A stretch of 8,529 bases of DNA. It comes from Acidobacteriaceae bacterium. GTDB taxonomy: Bacteria; Acidobacteriota; Terriglobia; Terriglobales; Acidobacteriaceae. The translations under genes and the position numbers were made by a program. Positions 1 through 6,343 of this stretch are shown here, in pieces. The stretch spans positions 1-8,529 of the forward strand of contig PMOF01000241.1 of NCBI GenBank assembly GCA_003162495.1, written 5' to 3'. The notes under the pieces were generated by a model that was not told the origin of the DNA, ran no database searches, and saw nothing but the letters and a program-made list of their open reading frames with translations. Numbering within the stretch: the first letter of the stretch is position 1; every line of letters starts with the position of its first letter.

Positions 1-521
1 AGGCGCAGGCCTTGCGCCGGTCCTACACTGTAGGGCCTGCCGGCGAGGGCGGCGTGAAAGCTGGGCTGATGCACGCCGTCGTCGAGATAAAAATCGGCTG
101 CAACCATGGGGCCATGAAATGCAGGCAGGCCGATCTTGTCGAGAAGGCGCAACTGAATGCCGGTGAGGTCGCTGTAGGCGAAGAAGGGTTTGGGATGCTG
201 CCGGATCAAGTTGAGATCGAGGCCGTCAAGAAGGTAGTTGGAGCCGTAGCCGCCGCGCATGCAGAGCACGGCGCTCGAGTCCGGGTCAGTGAAGGCCGCA
301 TGCAGGTCGTCGAGCCGCTGTTGAGCAGGGCCGGCAAAGAAGAGCGGGCCGCGGGCGAGGGCGTGCAAGCCGAGATGGGGCGCGAGACCGAGAGCGCGCA
401 ACTGGCTTAGGCCGCGCTCCACGCGTTCGGGTCTGGCAAAGGAGGCCGACGCGATGACACGGACGCCTGCGCCGGAAGGCACGGCTGGCGGTGTAAGCAG
501 GGTCGTCACGTGATCTTTCAC
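1..521 (-). CDS. LD-carboxypeptidase, peptidase family S66 (LdcA-like), C-terminal part missing at the window edge
   Basis: Translating the minus strand from a GTG at 521-519 gives 173 open codons up to the window edge; the family is usually about 300 residues, so roughly the last 40% is missing. The N-terminal S66 domain is recognisable: MRGGYGSNYLL (about 88-98), then FFAYSDLTGI (113-122), where Ser117 matches the family nucleophile, and HGPM (136-139). The Glu and His of the triad lie in the unseen C-terminal half. Enzymes of this family remove the terminal D-Ala from murein tetrapeptides in peptidoglycan recycling; some relatives instead cleave microcin or other peptides. The start lies 1 nt after the dapF-like stop, with an AGG about 9 nt upstream inside the end of that gene, so translation is probably coupled. 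A second GTG at 509-507 is possible but has a poorer ribosome site. Family call is secure; exact substrate is inferred. Confidence 0.88.
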   Translation of the reverse strand, partial: MKDHVTTLLTPPAVPSGAGVRVIASASFARPERVERGLSQLRALGLAPHLGLHALARGPLFFAGPAQQRLDDLHAAFTDPDSSAVLCMRGGYGSNYLLDGLDLNLIRQHPKPFFAYSDLTGIQLRLLDKIGLPAFHGPMVAADFYLDDGVHQPSFHAALAGRPYSVGPAQGLR

Positions 522-522
522 G

Positions 523-1353
523 CTACCAGGCCTCGCCACGGGCAATGAGAGCAGCCGGGCCGGTGAGGTGAAGCTCAGCGCCGGGGTGGTCCCAGGTTAC
601 GGTTTGCGCGCCGCCGGGGGCGACAACGGTTAGCGGCGAATGGCAGCCGTGCAAGGCGATGGCCGCGGTGGCCGAGGCGCAACTGCCGGTGCCGGACGAG
701 GTGGTGGGTCCGACGCCGCGCTCGAAGATGCGAATTTCGATTTCTGTTGGGCTGACGATGCGGACGAATTCGACGTTGGTCTGGTGAGGGAAGTTCTGGT
801 GAACGCAGATTTCTGCGCCGAGCGTTTGCCAGTTGCAGCCGCGGATGGTGAAGCCGGGATTGTCGGCGAGAATGACGAAGTGCGGATTGCCCATTGAGAC
901 ATCCACACCGGAAATCGCGAAGCCGTTGGCGAGGACAACGGTGCGGGGCGCGAAGGCGGGAATGCCCATTCCGGCGGTGACTTCAACGGTGTATGAGCCG
1001 GAAGTGGCGATGGTGTTGACATGGCACACGCGCAGGCCGGCATCGGTCGAAATCTGCAGCGCATCGCCGGGCCGCGAATTGAGCGCCTGCGCCATCCACG
1101 CGGCCACGCAACGGGTGCCGTTGCCGCTGATCTCGGCGGCGGAGCCATCTGCATTGTGGAGCCGAATGCGGCCGGAAGTTGGGCCGGTCCAGCGGAAAAA
1201 CTCAATGCCATCGGCGCCGATGCCCGTCGAGCGCGCGCAGAGGCGGCGCGTCAAATCCGGCCAGGGTTCGCCCCCGTCGGTTTCGCGGGCCGCATCTTCC
1301 GCGACGATGAGAAAGTCGTTGCCGCAGGCCTGGGCCTTGGTGAAGGGAATCAA
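523..1353 (-). CDS. Diaminopimelate epimerase homologue with both catalytic cysteines replaced by serine
   Basis: The product is 276 residues, normal for DapF, which interconverts LL- and meso-diaminopimelate for lysine and peptidoglycan synthesis in the cytoplasm. The two-lobed family pattern is intact: GNDF (11-14), NADGS (67-71), SGNGTRC (76-82), MGNPH (154-158), TNVEFV (192-197) and ERGVGPTTSSGTG (211-223). The substrate-contacting Asn12, Asn67, Asn156, Asn193, Glu211 and Arg212 all have counterparts. However, the two proton-transfer cysteines of the family (the C of CGNG and the C of ACGSG/ACGTG, Cys73 and Cys217 in the E. coli/H. influenzae enzymes) are Ser76 (codon AGC, 1128-1126) and Ser220 (codon TCC, 696-694). 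Cys82 and Cys225 are the secondary cysteines also present in ordinary DapF. The start is TTG, with GGAGG four bases upstream, and its TTGA overlaps the mgtC stop. Fold certain; epimerase activity uncertain, so no symbol is given. Confidence 0.93.
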   Translation of the reverse strand: MIPFTKAQACGNDFLIVAEDAARETDGGEPWPDLTRRLCARSTGIGADGIEFFRWTGPTSGRIRLHNADGSAAEISGNGTRCVAAWMAQALNSRPGDALQISTDAGLRVCHVNTIATSGSYTVEVTAGMGIPAFAPRTVVLANGFAISGVDVSMGNPHFVILADNPGFTIRGCNWQTLGAEICVHQNFPHQTNVEFVRIVSPTEIEIRIFERGVGPTTSSGTGSCASATAAIALHGCHSPLTVVAPGGAQTVTWDHPGAELHLTGPAALIARGEAW

Positions 1354-2069
1354 TCTTCCTCCGGATCGCGGAAGGTGTGCAAGGCATCGATTGCGGGCTC
1401 GGCGAGCAGCTTTCCGCGCAGGCGCTCATGCCGGCGCTTGGTTGTGGTGAGCGGAAAACTTACCCTTTGGAGTGGGCCGATGGCATCGTTCTCGACAGCG
1501 GTGAGCCGTTGGCCGGCGTGATCCATGGCGTCGAGAATCGACTTCATCATGCCGGTCTGGTCGCGGCCGCGAATTTCGTATGTGACGGTGTAGGCCTTGA
1601 GGCTGATGCGCTGCTCGAGGAAGCCAACCACTTCCATGGAGACGACAACGATGAGAGCAGCGACGGCTGCTGCGGCGTATAGGCCCGCGCCACAGGCCAT
1701 GCCGATGGAGGCGACGGCCCAGACACTGGCCGCGCTGGCCAGGCCGCTGATGCGACTGCGATTGTGGATGATGAGTCCCGCGCCCAGGAAGCCGATGCCC
1801 TGAACGATGTTGGAGGCTACCTGTCCGCGATTAGGGCTGGCGTCGCCGGCCAACACCGCGGAAAGAAGCGTAAAAAAAGCCGCGCCCATGCAGATGAGCA
1901 GGTTGGTGCGAACGCCCGCGGCCTTGCCATGGATTTCCCGCTCCAGACCGACCAGACTGCCGAGCAGGCAGGCCAGCAGCAGGCGCGCGATCGTGCCATT
2001 GGCCACGACCATCTGCTCCAGGTGGTCAAAGCTGAAGGGTTGGGCGAGCTGTGCGAGGGCCGTGCTCAT
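1350..2069 (-). CDS. MgtC/SapB family inner-membrane protein
   Basis: A 239-residue protein. The N-terminal half is hydrophobic, with about four to five membrane segments between residues 25 and 150, and carries the MgtC family signatures: GLEREIHGKAAGVRT (41-55), ASNIVQGIGFLGAGLII (85-101) and GLASAASVW (109-117). A soluble C-terminal domain follows (about 155-239), as in longer MgtC proteins. In pathogens MgtC supports growth at low magnesium and restrains the F-type ATP synthase. Most environmental homologues have no established role and their supposed transport function is unproven, so I give no symbol. The ATG overlaps the glycosyltransferase stop (ATGA), with AAGGAAA a few bases upstream. 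The stop overlaps the TTG of the dapF-like gene. No long leader with Mg-sensing features precedes it, so regulation like Salmonella mgtC is not expected. Confidence 0.93.
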   Translation of the reverse strand: MSTALAQLAQPFSFDHLEQMVVANGTIARLLLACLLGSLVGLEREIHGKAAGVRTNLLICMGAAFFTLLSAVLAGDASPNRGQVASNIVQGIGFLGAGLIIHNRSRISGLASAASVWAVASIGMACGAGLYAAAAVAALIVVVSMEVVGFLEQRISLKAYTVTYEIRGRDQTGMMKSILDAMDHAGQRLTAVENDAIGPLQRVSFPLTTTKRRHERLRGKLLAEPAIDALHTFRDPEED

Positions 2070-3784
2070 GGGGTTTCCTTGACCGATGCTAACACCGGGC
2101 CGGGCTGCTTGTTGAGGGCCGGTAAAGGAAGAGTACCGGAGACGTAAATCGTGGCCGAAGGCTGGCCGGGGGCGGAGAAGCGGCGATAAGCGGTGAGGCC
2201 CCGGGGACGGAGATGAACGGCATAGTCGATCTCGTCGCCATCGAAGGCCAGAACGATGGCTGCATGGGCAGCGGGCGCGGACAATGCCTCCCGGTAGAGG
2301 TCGAGGTCGCTCTCGTTGATTGTCTGGCGCAGCGGGATGCCGGTGAGAGTGACGATTTCAGGATAGACCGATGTATCCATGAGGATGAGACCGCCGGGGC
2401 GCTGGGCGAGCAGAGCGCGCAGCACCGGCGGAATCTGGATGAAAATCGGACGCCGCGCGTGAAGGTTCTTGATGCCTTCGAAGTAGACCAAGGGACGCTC
2501 GCGCAGCATTTGATATGCGTTGAGTGCGACGAGGGCAAAGAGGGCGGCAGACGCGTATTGTGCCCAGCGCGGTTTGAACTCGTGGACGGCGGAGACTATA
2601 AAGTGCGCGATAAAGCCCAGGCCGAGCGCGAAGGCGGGCAAGAGTTCTATTCCGTAGCGCGTGTTGTACCAGGAGTGTGGCCACCAGACTGGGAGAAAGA
2701 TGGGCACCGATCCGTAGGCTACGGAGTATGCGTAGAAAGGAACCGGCAACCACAAGAGCAACGCCCATGCGAAGGCGCGGCGGCGTGCAATGATCCAGGC
2801 GCATGCGGTTCCCATGAGACTGAGCGTCAGGAGCAGGTTGCCGCAGGCTAGGGCGGCTGCATCCATCTCCGCGGCTTTGACGAAAAAAATCAGCCCGACC
2901 CAGGGGTTGTGCCAACCGGGATGGGGAGGGAAACCGGGCGCGGCAGTGCGCATCTCGATGGCCTTGGCGGAATAAGGGCCGCGCAGAAAGAAGAGCCAAT
3001 CGCCAAAGGCGACGCTGTTGTAAAGGAACCATGCGATCGGCGCGGCCACCACCAGAATGCTGGCGAGCCAGAAGGCGCGCGAACGCAGGCGGCGGCGTTG
3101 GGCAAGGACGAGGCCGACGCCGGTCCAGGCAAGCAACGCCATCACCCAGCCGTCATAACGCGTGAAGACCGCGGCTACGAGCGCAACGGCGATGGACCAC
3201 AGCAGACGCGCGGAGCGGTCGGCATCTCTGTTGCGGCTCTGGGGATCGGAATTGGTTATTACTTGATTGAGGCTCGAATGCCATTCCACCAGCCAGACCA
3301 CGACCCAGATCATCTCGCACAGAAAAAGGGGCTCGGTCATGGCCGTGGTCTGGAGATAGAGCAGATTGGGATTGAGCGCGAAAAAGGCCAGAGCAACAGC
3401 GGCTGCGGTGGGCGGAAGCCAACGGCGCGCAAGCCTGTAGATGCCGCAGCAGGCGGCCAGGTAGGCAAGTGCCGATGGAAAGACACCCGCGAACCCGTCG
3501 GCCCACCAACTGTAAACCTGGACAAAAGGAATGAGCAGCACGTGAGGCAACGGCAGCCATACCGAACCCAGTTGCGAGAACCGCGGCTGATGCGAATCGA
3601 AGACGCGGCGCGCGATGTGAAGATGGGCAACGGCGTCGCCGTAGTTGAGCATGGCCGCGTGACGCCAACTCCAGACCACGGCGGCCAGGGAGAGCGACGC
3701 GCAGGAGACCAGCACCGCCAGCAATTCCGATCGCGAGACGTTTGCGCGCGGAATGGTCGCAGGCGCGATGAGCCTCTCAGTCAA
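2066..3784 (-). CDS. GT39-like (GT-C fold) membrane glycosyltransferase
   Basis: A 572-residue polytopic protein. One membrane segment at about 20-40 is followed by a loop with YGDAVAHLHIARRVF (48-62), in which Asp50 occupies the place of the catalytic acidic residue of GT-C enzymes. A second conserved patch is NPNLLYLQTTAMTEPLF (138-154). About nine or more further hydrophobic segments follow to about residue 435, then a soluble C-terminal region of about 130 residues. Such enzymes move a sugar from a polyprenyl-phosphate donor onto lipid, glycan or protein on the periplasmic side. The acceptor cannot be told from sequence. The chosen start is TTG, overlapping the kinase gene by 8 nt; an in-frame TGA lies three codons upstream and no strong ribosome site is visible, so translation probably depends on coupling. 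A later start (TTG or GTG at codons 21 and 24) is possible. Class secure, substrate unknown. Confidence 0.85.
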   Translation of the reverse strand: MTERLIAPATIPRANVSRSELLAVLVSCASLSLAAVVWSWRHAAMLNYGDAVAHLHIARRVFDSHQPRFSQLGSVWLPLPHVLLIPFVQVYSWWADGFAGVFPSALAYLAACCGIYRLARRWLPPTAAAVALAFFALNPNLLYLQTTAMTEPLFLCEMIWVVVWLVEWHSSLNQVITNSDPQSRNRDADRSARLLWSIAVALVAAVFTRYDGWVMALLAWTGVGLVLAQRRRLRSRAFWLASILVVAAPIAWFLYNSVAFGDWLFFLRGPYSAKAIEMRTAAPGFPPHPGWHNPWVGLIFFVKAAEMDAAALACGNLLLTLSLMGTACAWIIARRRAFAWALLLWLPVPFYAYSVAYGSVPIFLPVWWPHSWYNTRYGIELLPAFALGLGFIAHFIVSAVHEFKPRWAQYASAALFALVALNAYQMLRERPLVYFEGIKNLHARRPIFIQIPPVLRALLAQRPGGLILMDTSVYPEIVTLTGIPLRQTINESDLDLYREALSAPAAHAAIVLAFDGDEIDYAVHLRPRGLTAYRRFSAPGQPSATIYVSGTLPLPALNKQPGPVLASVKETP

Positions 3785-4712
3785 GGTGAGTCAACTCGCG
3801 GAAAACGATGAAGCGTTCATCGATCTCCTTGCGTGTGAGCTGCTGCAGGCGTTCGGTTCCGAAGCGCTCGCACGCGTAGGAGCCCATCACTCCGCCGTAG
3901 AACATGGCGCGGCGAAAAGTTGCCGGTGTGAGTTCGCGCTGCGAAGCGAGATAGCCGAAAAAGCCGCCGGCAAAACTGTCGCCTGCGCCGGTGGGGTCGA
4001 CTACTTCTTCGAGCGGCAGCGCCGGCGCACGGAACGCGTGGTTCGGCTTTTCGCTGTTGTTGGGGAAGCTGCGGTGGCTAAAGAAGGCTGTAGCTCCGTA
4101 TTCGCCATGCTTGACGATGAGCGTGTGCGGCCCCATGGCCAGCACGCCGCGCGCAGCCTGCACCAGGTTGTTATTCGCGGCCAGCATGCGGGCCTCGGTG
4201 TCGTTAATAAGGAGCACGTCAAGGCCCTTCAGCATTTCAAGCAGCGCCGGCTTGTGATCCTTGATCCAGTAGTTCATGGTGTCGCCGGCCACAAGGCGAA
4301 CATCGGGCATCTGTTCGCGAACGCGGCGCTGAAGCACGGGATCGATGTTGGCCAGAAACAAAAACTCCGAGTCGCGATAAGCCTCGGGAACCTTGGGATT
4401 GAACGACGCAAAGACATTCAGTTCGGTGTTATGCGTTTTGGCCTCGTTGAGATTGTCGAGGTAAGAGCCTTCCCAGAAGAAGCTCTTGCCCGCGGCCCGC
4501 TCAATGCCGCGGGTGTCGATCTTGCGCGCCTTGAATACCGCCTCCTGCTCGGGGCCAAAGTCCTCGCCGACCACGGCGATGACGCGCACATCGGTAAAAA
4601 AACTTGCAGCCAGCGAAAAATAAGTAGCTGCACCGCCCAAGCAGCGGTCCCTGCGCCCCGCGGGCGTTTCAATTGAATCGTAGGCAACGCTGCCCACTAC
4701 GGTGATCGCCAT
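3777..4712 (-). CDS. PfkB/ribokinase-family carbohydrate or nucleoside kinase
   Basis: A 311-residue kinase when begun at the ATG at 4712-4710. An in-frame TTG at 4733 would add seven residues, but those codons contain the ribosome site itself (AGGAGAGGA, about 5 nt before the ATG), so the ATG is clearly the start. Features in order: the N-terminal MAITVVGSVAYDSIET strand, the di-glycine CLGGAATYFS (about 24-33), NDTEA (170-174, the NxxE motif contacting Mg and phosphate), and the signature DPTGAGDSFAGGFFGY (239-254) with Asp245 as catalytic base. Members phosphorylate ribose, fructose, adenosine and similar compounds with ATP in the cytoplasm. Lying downstream of an MTA phosphorylase, it may act in nucleoside or 5-deoxy/5-methylthio-sugar salvage, but a phosphorylase already yields a phosphorylated sugar, so adenosine or another nucleoside is as likely a substrate. 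It heads a tightly overlapping five-gene run. Confidence 0.92.
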   Translation of the reverse strand: MAITVVGSVAYDSIETPAGRRDRCLGGAATYFSLAASFFTDVRVIAVVGEDFGPEQEAVFKARKIDTRGIERAAGKSFFWEGSYLDNLNEAKTHNTELNVFASFNPKVPEAYRDSEFLFLANIDPVLQRRVREQMPDVRLVAGDTMNYWIKDHKPALLEMLKGLDVLLINDTEARMLAANNNLVQAARGVLAMGPHTLIVKHGEYGATAFFSHRSFPNNSEKPNHAFRAPALPLEEVVDPTGAGDSFAGGFFGYLASQRELTPATFRRAMFYGGVMGSYACERFGTERLQQLTRKEIDERFIVFRELTHLD

Positions 4713-4722
4713 GTATGTTCCT
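4713..4722 (-). promoter_or_regulatory. Ribosome binding site deciding the kinase start
   Basis: On the minus strand a purine-rich stretch, GGAGAGGAA, sits just before the ATG at 4712-4710, with a spacer of about 5 nt. It lies inside the seven-codon extension that a TTG start at 4733 would imply, which is why the shorter reading is preferred. Confidence 0.65.
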
Positions 4723-4755
4723 CTCCTATCCAAGATACCTTGACCGGCTCAGCAG

Positions 4756-4783
4756 CCAGCCGATTCGTCGTGAGCACGGCTGG
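4756..4783. other. Inverted repeat in the mtnP-kinase spacer
   Basis: CCAGCCG (4756-4762) and CGGCTGG (4777-4783) form a perfect 7-bp GC-rich stem around a 14-nt loop, within the 111-nt gap (4713-4823) between the mtnP stop and the kinase ATG. On the transcribed (minus) strand no run of T follows it, so it is not a standard intrinsic terminator. It could attenuate or protect the transcript, or be chance in a GC-rich spacer. No clear promoter is visible in the gap. Confidence 0.3.
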
Positions 4784-4823
4784 ACTTACAGCTCGGTTTG
4801 CGAATGTGGGATTAATTAGATTT

Positions 4824-5690
4824 CTACCAGCCGAGATACTTGCCGAACAGCAGCCTCACTTTTTCTTTGGTTGCAGCTGGAATTGCGTCGGGCTGGGTAA
4901 GGACGGCGAAGCGGGCAGCGGATGCGCAGGCGCAAGTGCGCTGGGCGGGCATGGCCGCGACCGCAGCTTTCACCACTCTGGCGGCGTTTTCCGCGTTCTG
5001 GTGGAGCACCCGCAAAATCTCTTCAATGGTTACGGAGTCGTGGCCTTCGCGCCAGCAATCGTAGTCGGTGACCATGGCGACGGTGGCGTAGCAGATTTCG
5101 GCTTCGCGGGCCAGCTTGGCCTCCTGCAGGTTGGTCATGCCGATCACGTCCGCGCCCCAACTGCGGTAGAGATTGGATTCGGCGCGGGTGGAGAACTGCG
5201 GGCCTTCCATGCAGACATAGGTTCCGCCCAGCTTGCCGACTACACCGATCGCGGCGCAGGCCTGGGTTGCCGCATTTGCGACGGTGGCGCACACGGGATC
5301 GCCGAAGGCCACATGGCCCACAATTCCCTCGCCGAAGAAAGTGGAGATGCGGTGAAAGGTTCGATCGATGAATTGATCGGGCAGGACAAAGTCGGTGGGC
5401 TTATGTTCCTCTTTGAGCGAGCCCACGGCGGAAACCGAGAGAATGCGCTCGACGCCAAGCATTTTGAATGCGTAAATGTTGGCGCGGAAGTTGAGTTCCG
5501 AGGGCAGGATGCGATGGCCGCGCCCATGGCGCGCGAGAAAGGCGACCTTGCGTCCTTCCAGCTCGCCAAGCACGAAGGGGTCGGACGGGTCGCCAAACGG
5601 CGTTTCCACCCGCTCTTCACGCACGTTCGTGAATCCGGGCATGGAGTAGAGTCCGCTGCCGCCGATAATGCCGATTTCCGCCTGAGACAA
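4824..5690 (-). CDS. mtnP: S-methyl-5'-thioadenosine phosphorylase
   Basis: A 288-residue protein of the PNP/MTAP phosphorylase family. It cleaves 5'-methylthioadenosine (from polyamine and SAM-radical metabolism) with phosphate to adenine and 5-methylthioribose-1-phosphate; many members also accept 5'-deoxyadenosine. Visible motifs: GIIGGSGLY (7-15), RHGRGH (54-59), SAVGSL (87-92), [12 protein letters not shown] (161-172), IGMTNLQEA (183-191) and TDYDCW (198-203). The two aspartates of the last motif (Asp199, Asp201) are those that hold the adenine ring in MTAP, and together with GMTNLQEA they favour MTA over guanosine/inosine phosphorylase. The start is TTG at 5690-5688, supported by AAAGGAG with a 6-nt spacer and by the alignment of the first strand. 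The kinase gene lies 111 nt downstream on the same strand. The region upstream is a repeat-rich spacer without an obvious promoter. Family is certain; preference between MTA and 5'-deoxyadenosine is not visible. Confidence 0.94.
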   Translation of the reverse strand: MSQAEIGIIGGSGLYSMPGFTNVREERVETPFGDPSDPFVLGELEGRKVAFLARHGRGHRILPSELNFRANIYAFKMLGVERILSVSAVGSLKEEHKPTDFVLPDQFIDRTFHRISTFFGEGIVGHVAFGDPVCATVANAATQACAAIGVVGKLGGTYVCMEGPQFSTRAESNLYRSWGADVIGMTNLQEAKLAREAEICYATVAMVTDYDCWREGHDSVTIEEILRVLHQNAENAARVVKAAVAAMPAQRTCACASAARFAVLTQPDAIPAATKEKVRLLFGKYLGW

Positions 5691-5747
5691 TGCTCGCTCC
5701 TTTAACCGGCAGTGGTTGGAGTCAAGTGCGAACCGCTCTCTGAAGCG

Positions 5748-5930
5748 AATTCCCTGCTAACAGGGGAAAATACAGGGAATGCTTGCAAATCTGGCTCGCA
5801 ATTTCCGCAAGCTGGTCCGCGATCTCATTGAAGATACATCGCTTACACTCTTCAACCCCGCATTCTCGAGGATAACAGAACAGGGAATTATTACCTGTAT
5901 GACAGGGAAACACTTTTCCCTGTTATGCGG
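5748..5930. repeat. Cluster of direct and inverted ACAGGGAA words
   Basis: In about 180 nt the word ACAGGGAA or its complement occurs six times: TTCCCTG at 5750-5756, CAGGGGAA at 5761-5768, ACAGGGAA at 5772-5779, AACAGGGAA at 5879-5887, ACAGGGAAA at 5902-5910 and TTTCCCTGT at 5915-5923. The first two form an inverted pair around a short spacer, as do the last two. Between the groups lies about 100 nt containing a diverged direct repeat. The density is far above chance for an 8-mer and no open frame explains it. It resembles the short repeats seen next to tRNA-derived integration sites, but no integrase is present. It lies upstream of mtnP, so a regulatory role is also possible. Confidence 0.6.
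5895..5930 (+). other. Strong hairpin made by two inverted ACAGGGAA words
   Basis: ACAGGGAAA (5902-5910) and TTTCCCTGT (5915-5923) pair perfectly over 9 bp around the loop CACT (5911-5914). On the plus-strand RNA the stem extends outward by seven more pairs (5895-5901 with 5924-5930), three of them G-U. On the minus strand those three become mismatches, so an RNA structure would be more stable on the plus strand. No T run follows, arguing against an ordinary terminator. Confidence 0.5.
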
Positions 5931-5957
5931 ATTCGAATCTCTGCGGCGCATCCGAAC
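5926..5957 (+). other. tRNA T-loop-like word, possible tRNA 3'-end relic
   Basis: Directly after the hairpin comes TGCGGATTCGAATCTCTGCG, in which TTCGAAT (5932-5938) is a textbook tRNA T-loop and the following bases resemble an acceptor strand. The flanking five-base arms do not pair properly, and nothing before it resembles an anticodon or D arm, so this is not a functional tRNA gene. It may be the leftover of a tRNA-derived attachment site, in keeping with the neighbouring repeats, or a coincidence. Confidence 0.2.
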
Positions 5958-6325
5958 CAACTGCAAGTTTAGTTCGGGTCTTGCACGACCAGAATCGCAA
6001 CTCCGCAATCGACCGGGCTAGGACCGCGATTGCAGAAACGAATTGAATGTAAATGCTCTCGGATGCCATGAAGGCGTTCATCGCGTCCTTACTGATAATT
6101 TTCATGCAGGATACAGCTGCCACCATGACTTTGCCGCACGAAGTATTCGTCAGAATCGACATTTTATAGTCGTCCAAGCTGTTCACCATCATGCGCGGTG
6201 CAGCCGCACAGCTGGGATGGCTGGGGAATCTCCGGCACAGCCTTTGGAAGAGAACAGTTCGCTTCACGCGCTGGGCCGGGAAGCCTCGAACGTCCTTTTG
6301 CTTTTCGCGGTGTGGTCCACATGAG
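5931..6325. other. Remaining intergenic stretch between the repeat cluster and the operator
   Basis: Apart from the doubtful minus-strand frame, I see only a 7-bp inverted repeat, GCAATCG (6005-6011) with CGATTGC (6027-6033), around a 15-nt loop. There is no tRNA, rRNA, riboswitch pattern, transposase remnant or clear promoter. Base composition is less GC-rich than the flanking genes. Confidence 0.4.
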
Positions 6326-6343
6326 ATGATCATGATGATCATG
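6326..6343. promoter_or_regulatory. Palindromic tandem 9-mer, candidate operator
   Basis: The 9-mer ATGATCATG occurs twice without a gap (6326-6334, 6335-6343). The first 17 bases also form a perfect palindrome of two ATGATCAT arms around a central G. It lies 47 nt before the ATG of the cNMP-Grx-TrxR gene, where a repressor or activator site would sit. A very weak promoter (TTGCTT at 6298, TGAGAT at 6322) would place it over the -10/start region, suggesting repression, but that promoter guess is not strong. Confidence 0.4.

Noticed and set aside
2..18. Inverted repeat GGCGCA-N5-TGCGCC at the left edge
   Set aside because: It sits inside the LD-carboxypeptidase coding region and is the kind of short GC palindrome expected by chance here.
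12..410. A 132-codon plus-strand frame at the left edge
   Set aside because: It lies opposite the LD-carboxypeptidase frame, which carries conserved S66 motifs; this frame is an antisense shadow of GC-rich coding DNA.
2909..3811. A 300-codon plus-strand frame
   Set aside because: It is antisense to the membrane glycosyltransferase and is rich in Gly, Arg and Glu without any domain; a typical shadow frame.
3753..4676. A 307-codon plus-strand frame
   Set aside because: Antisense to the PfkB kinase, whose DPTGAGD signature and ribosome site show which strand is coding.
4740..5705. A 321-codon plus-strand frame, longer than the gene opposite
   Set aside because: The minus strand encodes an intact MTA phosphorylase with all motifs; the plus frame is featureless.
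5748..5930. CRISPR array
   Set aside because: The words are only about 8-9 nt, irregularly spaced and in both orientations; there are no regular spacers or cas genes.
5895..5930. Rho-independent terminator
   Set aside because: No T run follows the stem on either strand and no gene ends into it except the doubtful frame.
5757..6008. 83-codon minus-strand frame with RRRDSNPHN-type translation
   Set aside because: This wording is typical of spurious frames over tRNA-like or repeat DNA (GATTCGAATCC gives DSNP); no ribosome site, and it overlaps the ACAGGGAA repeats.
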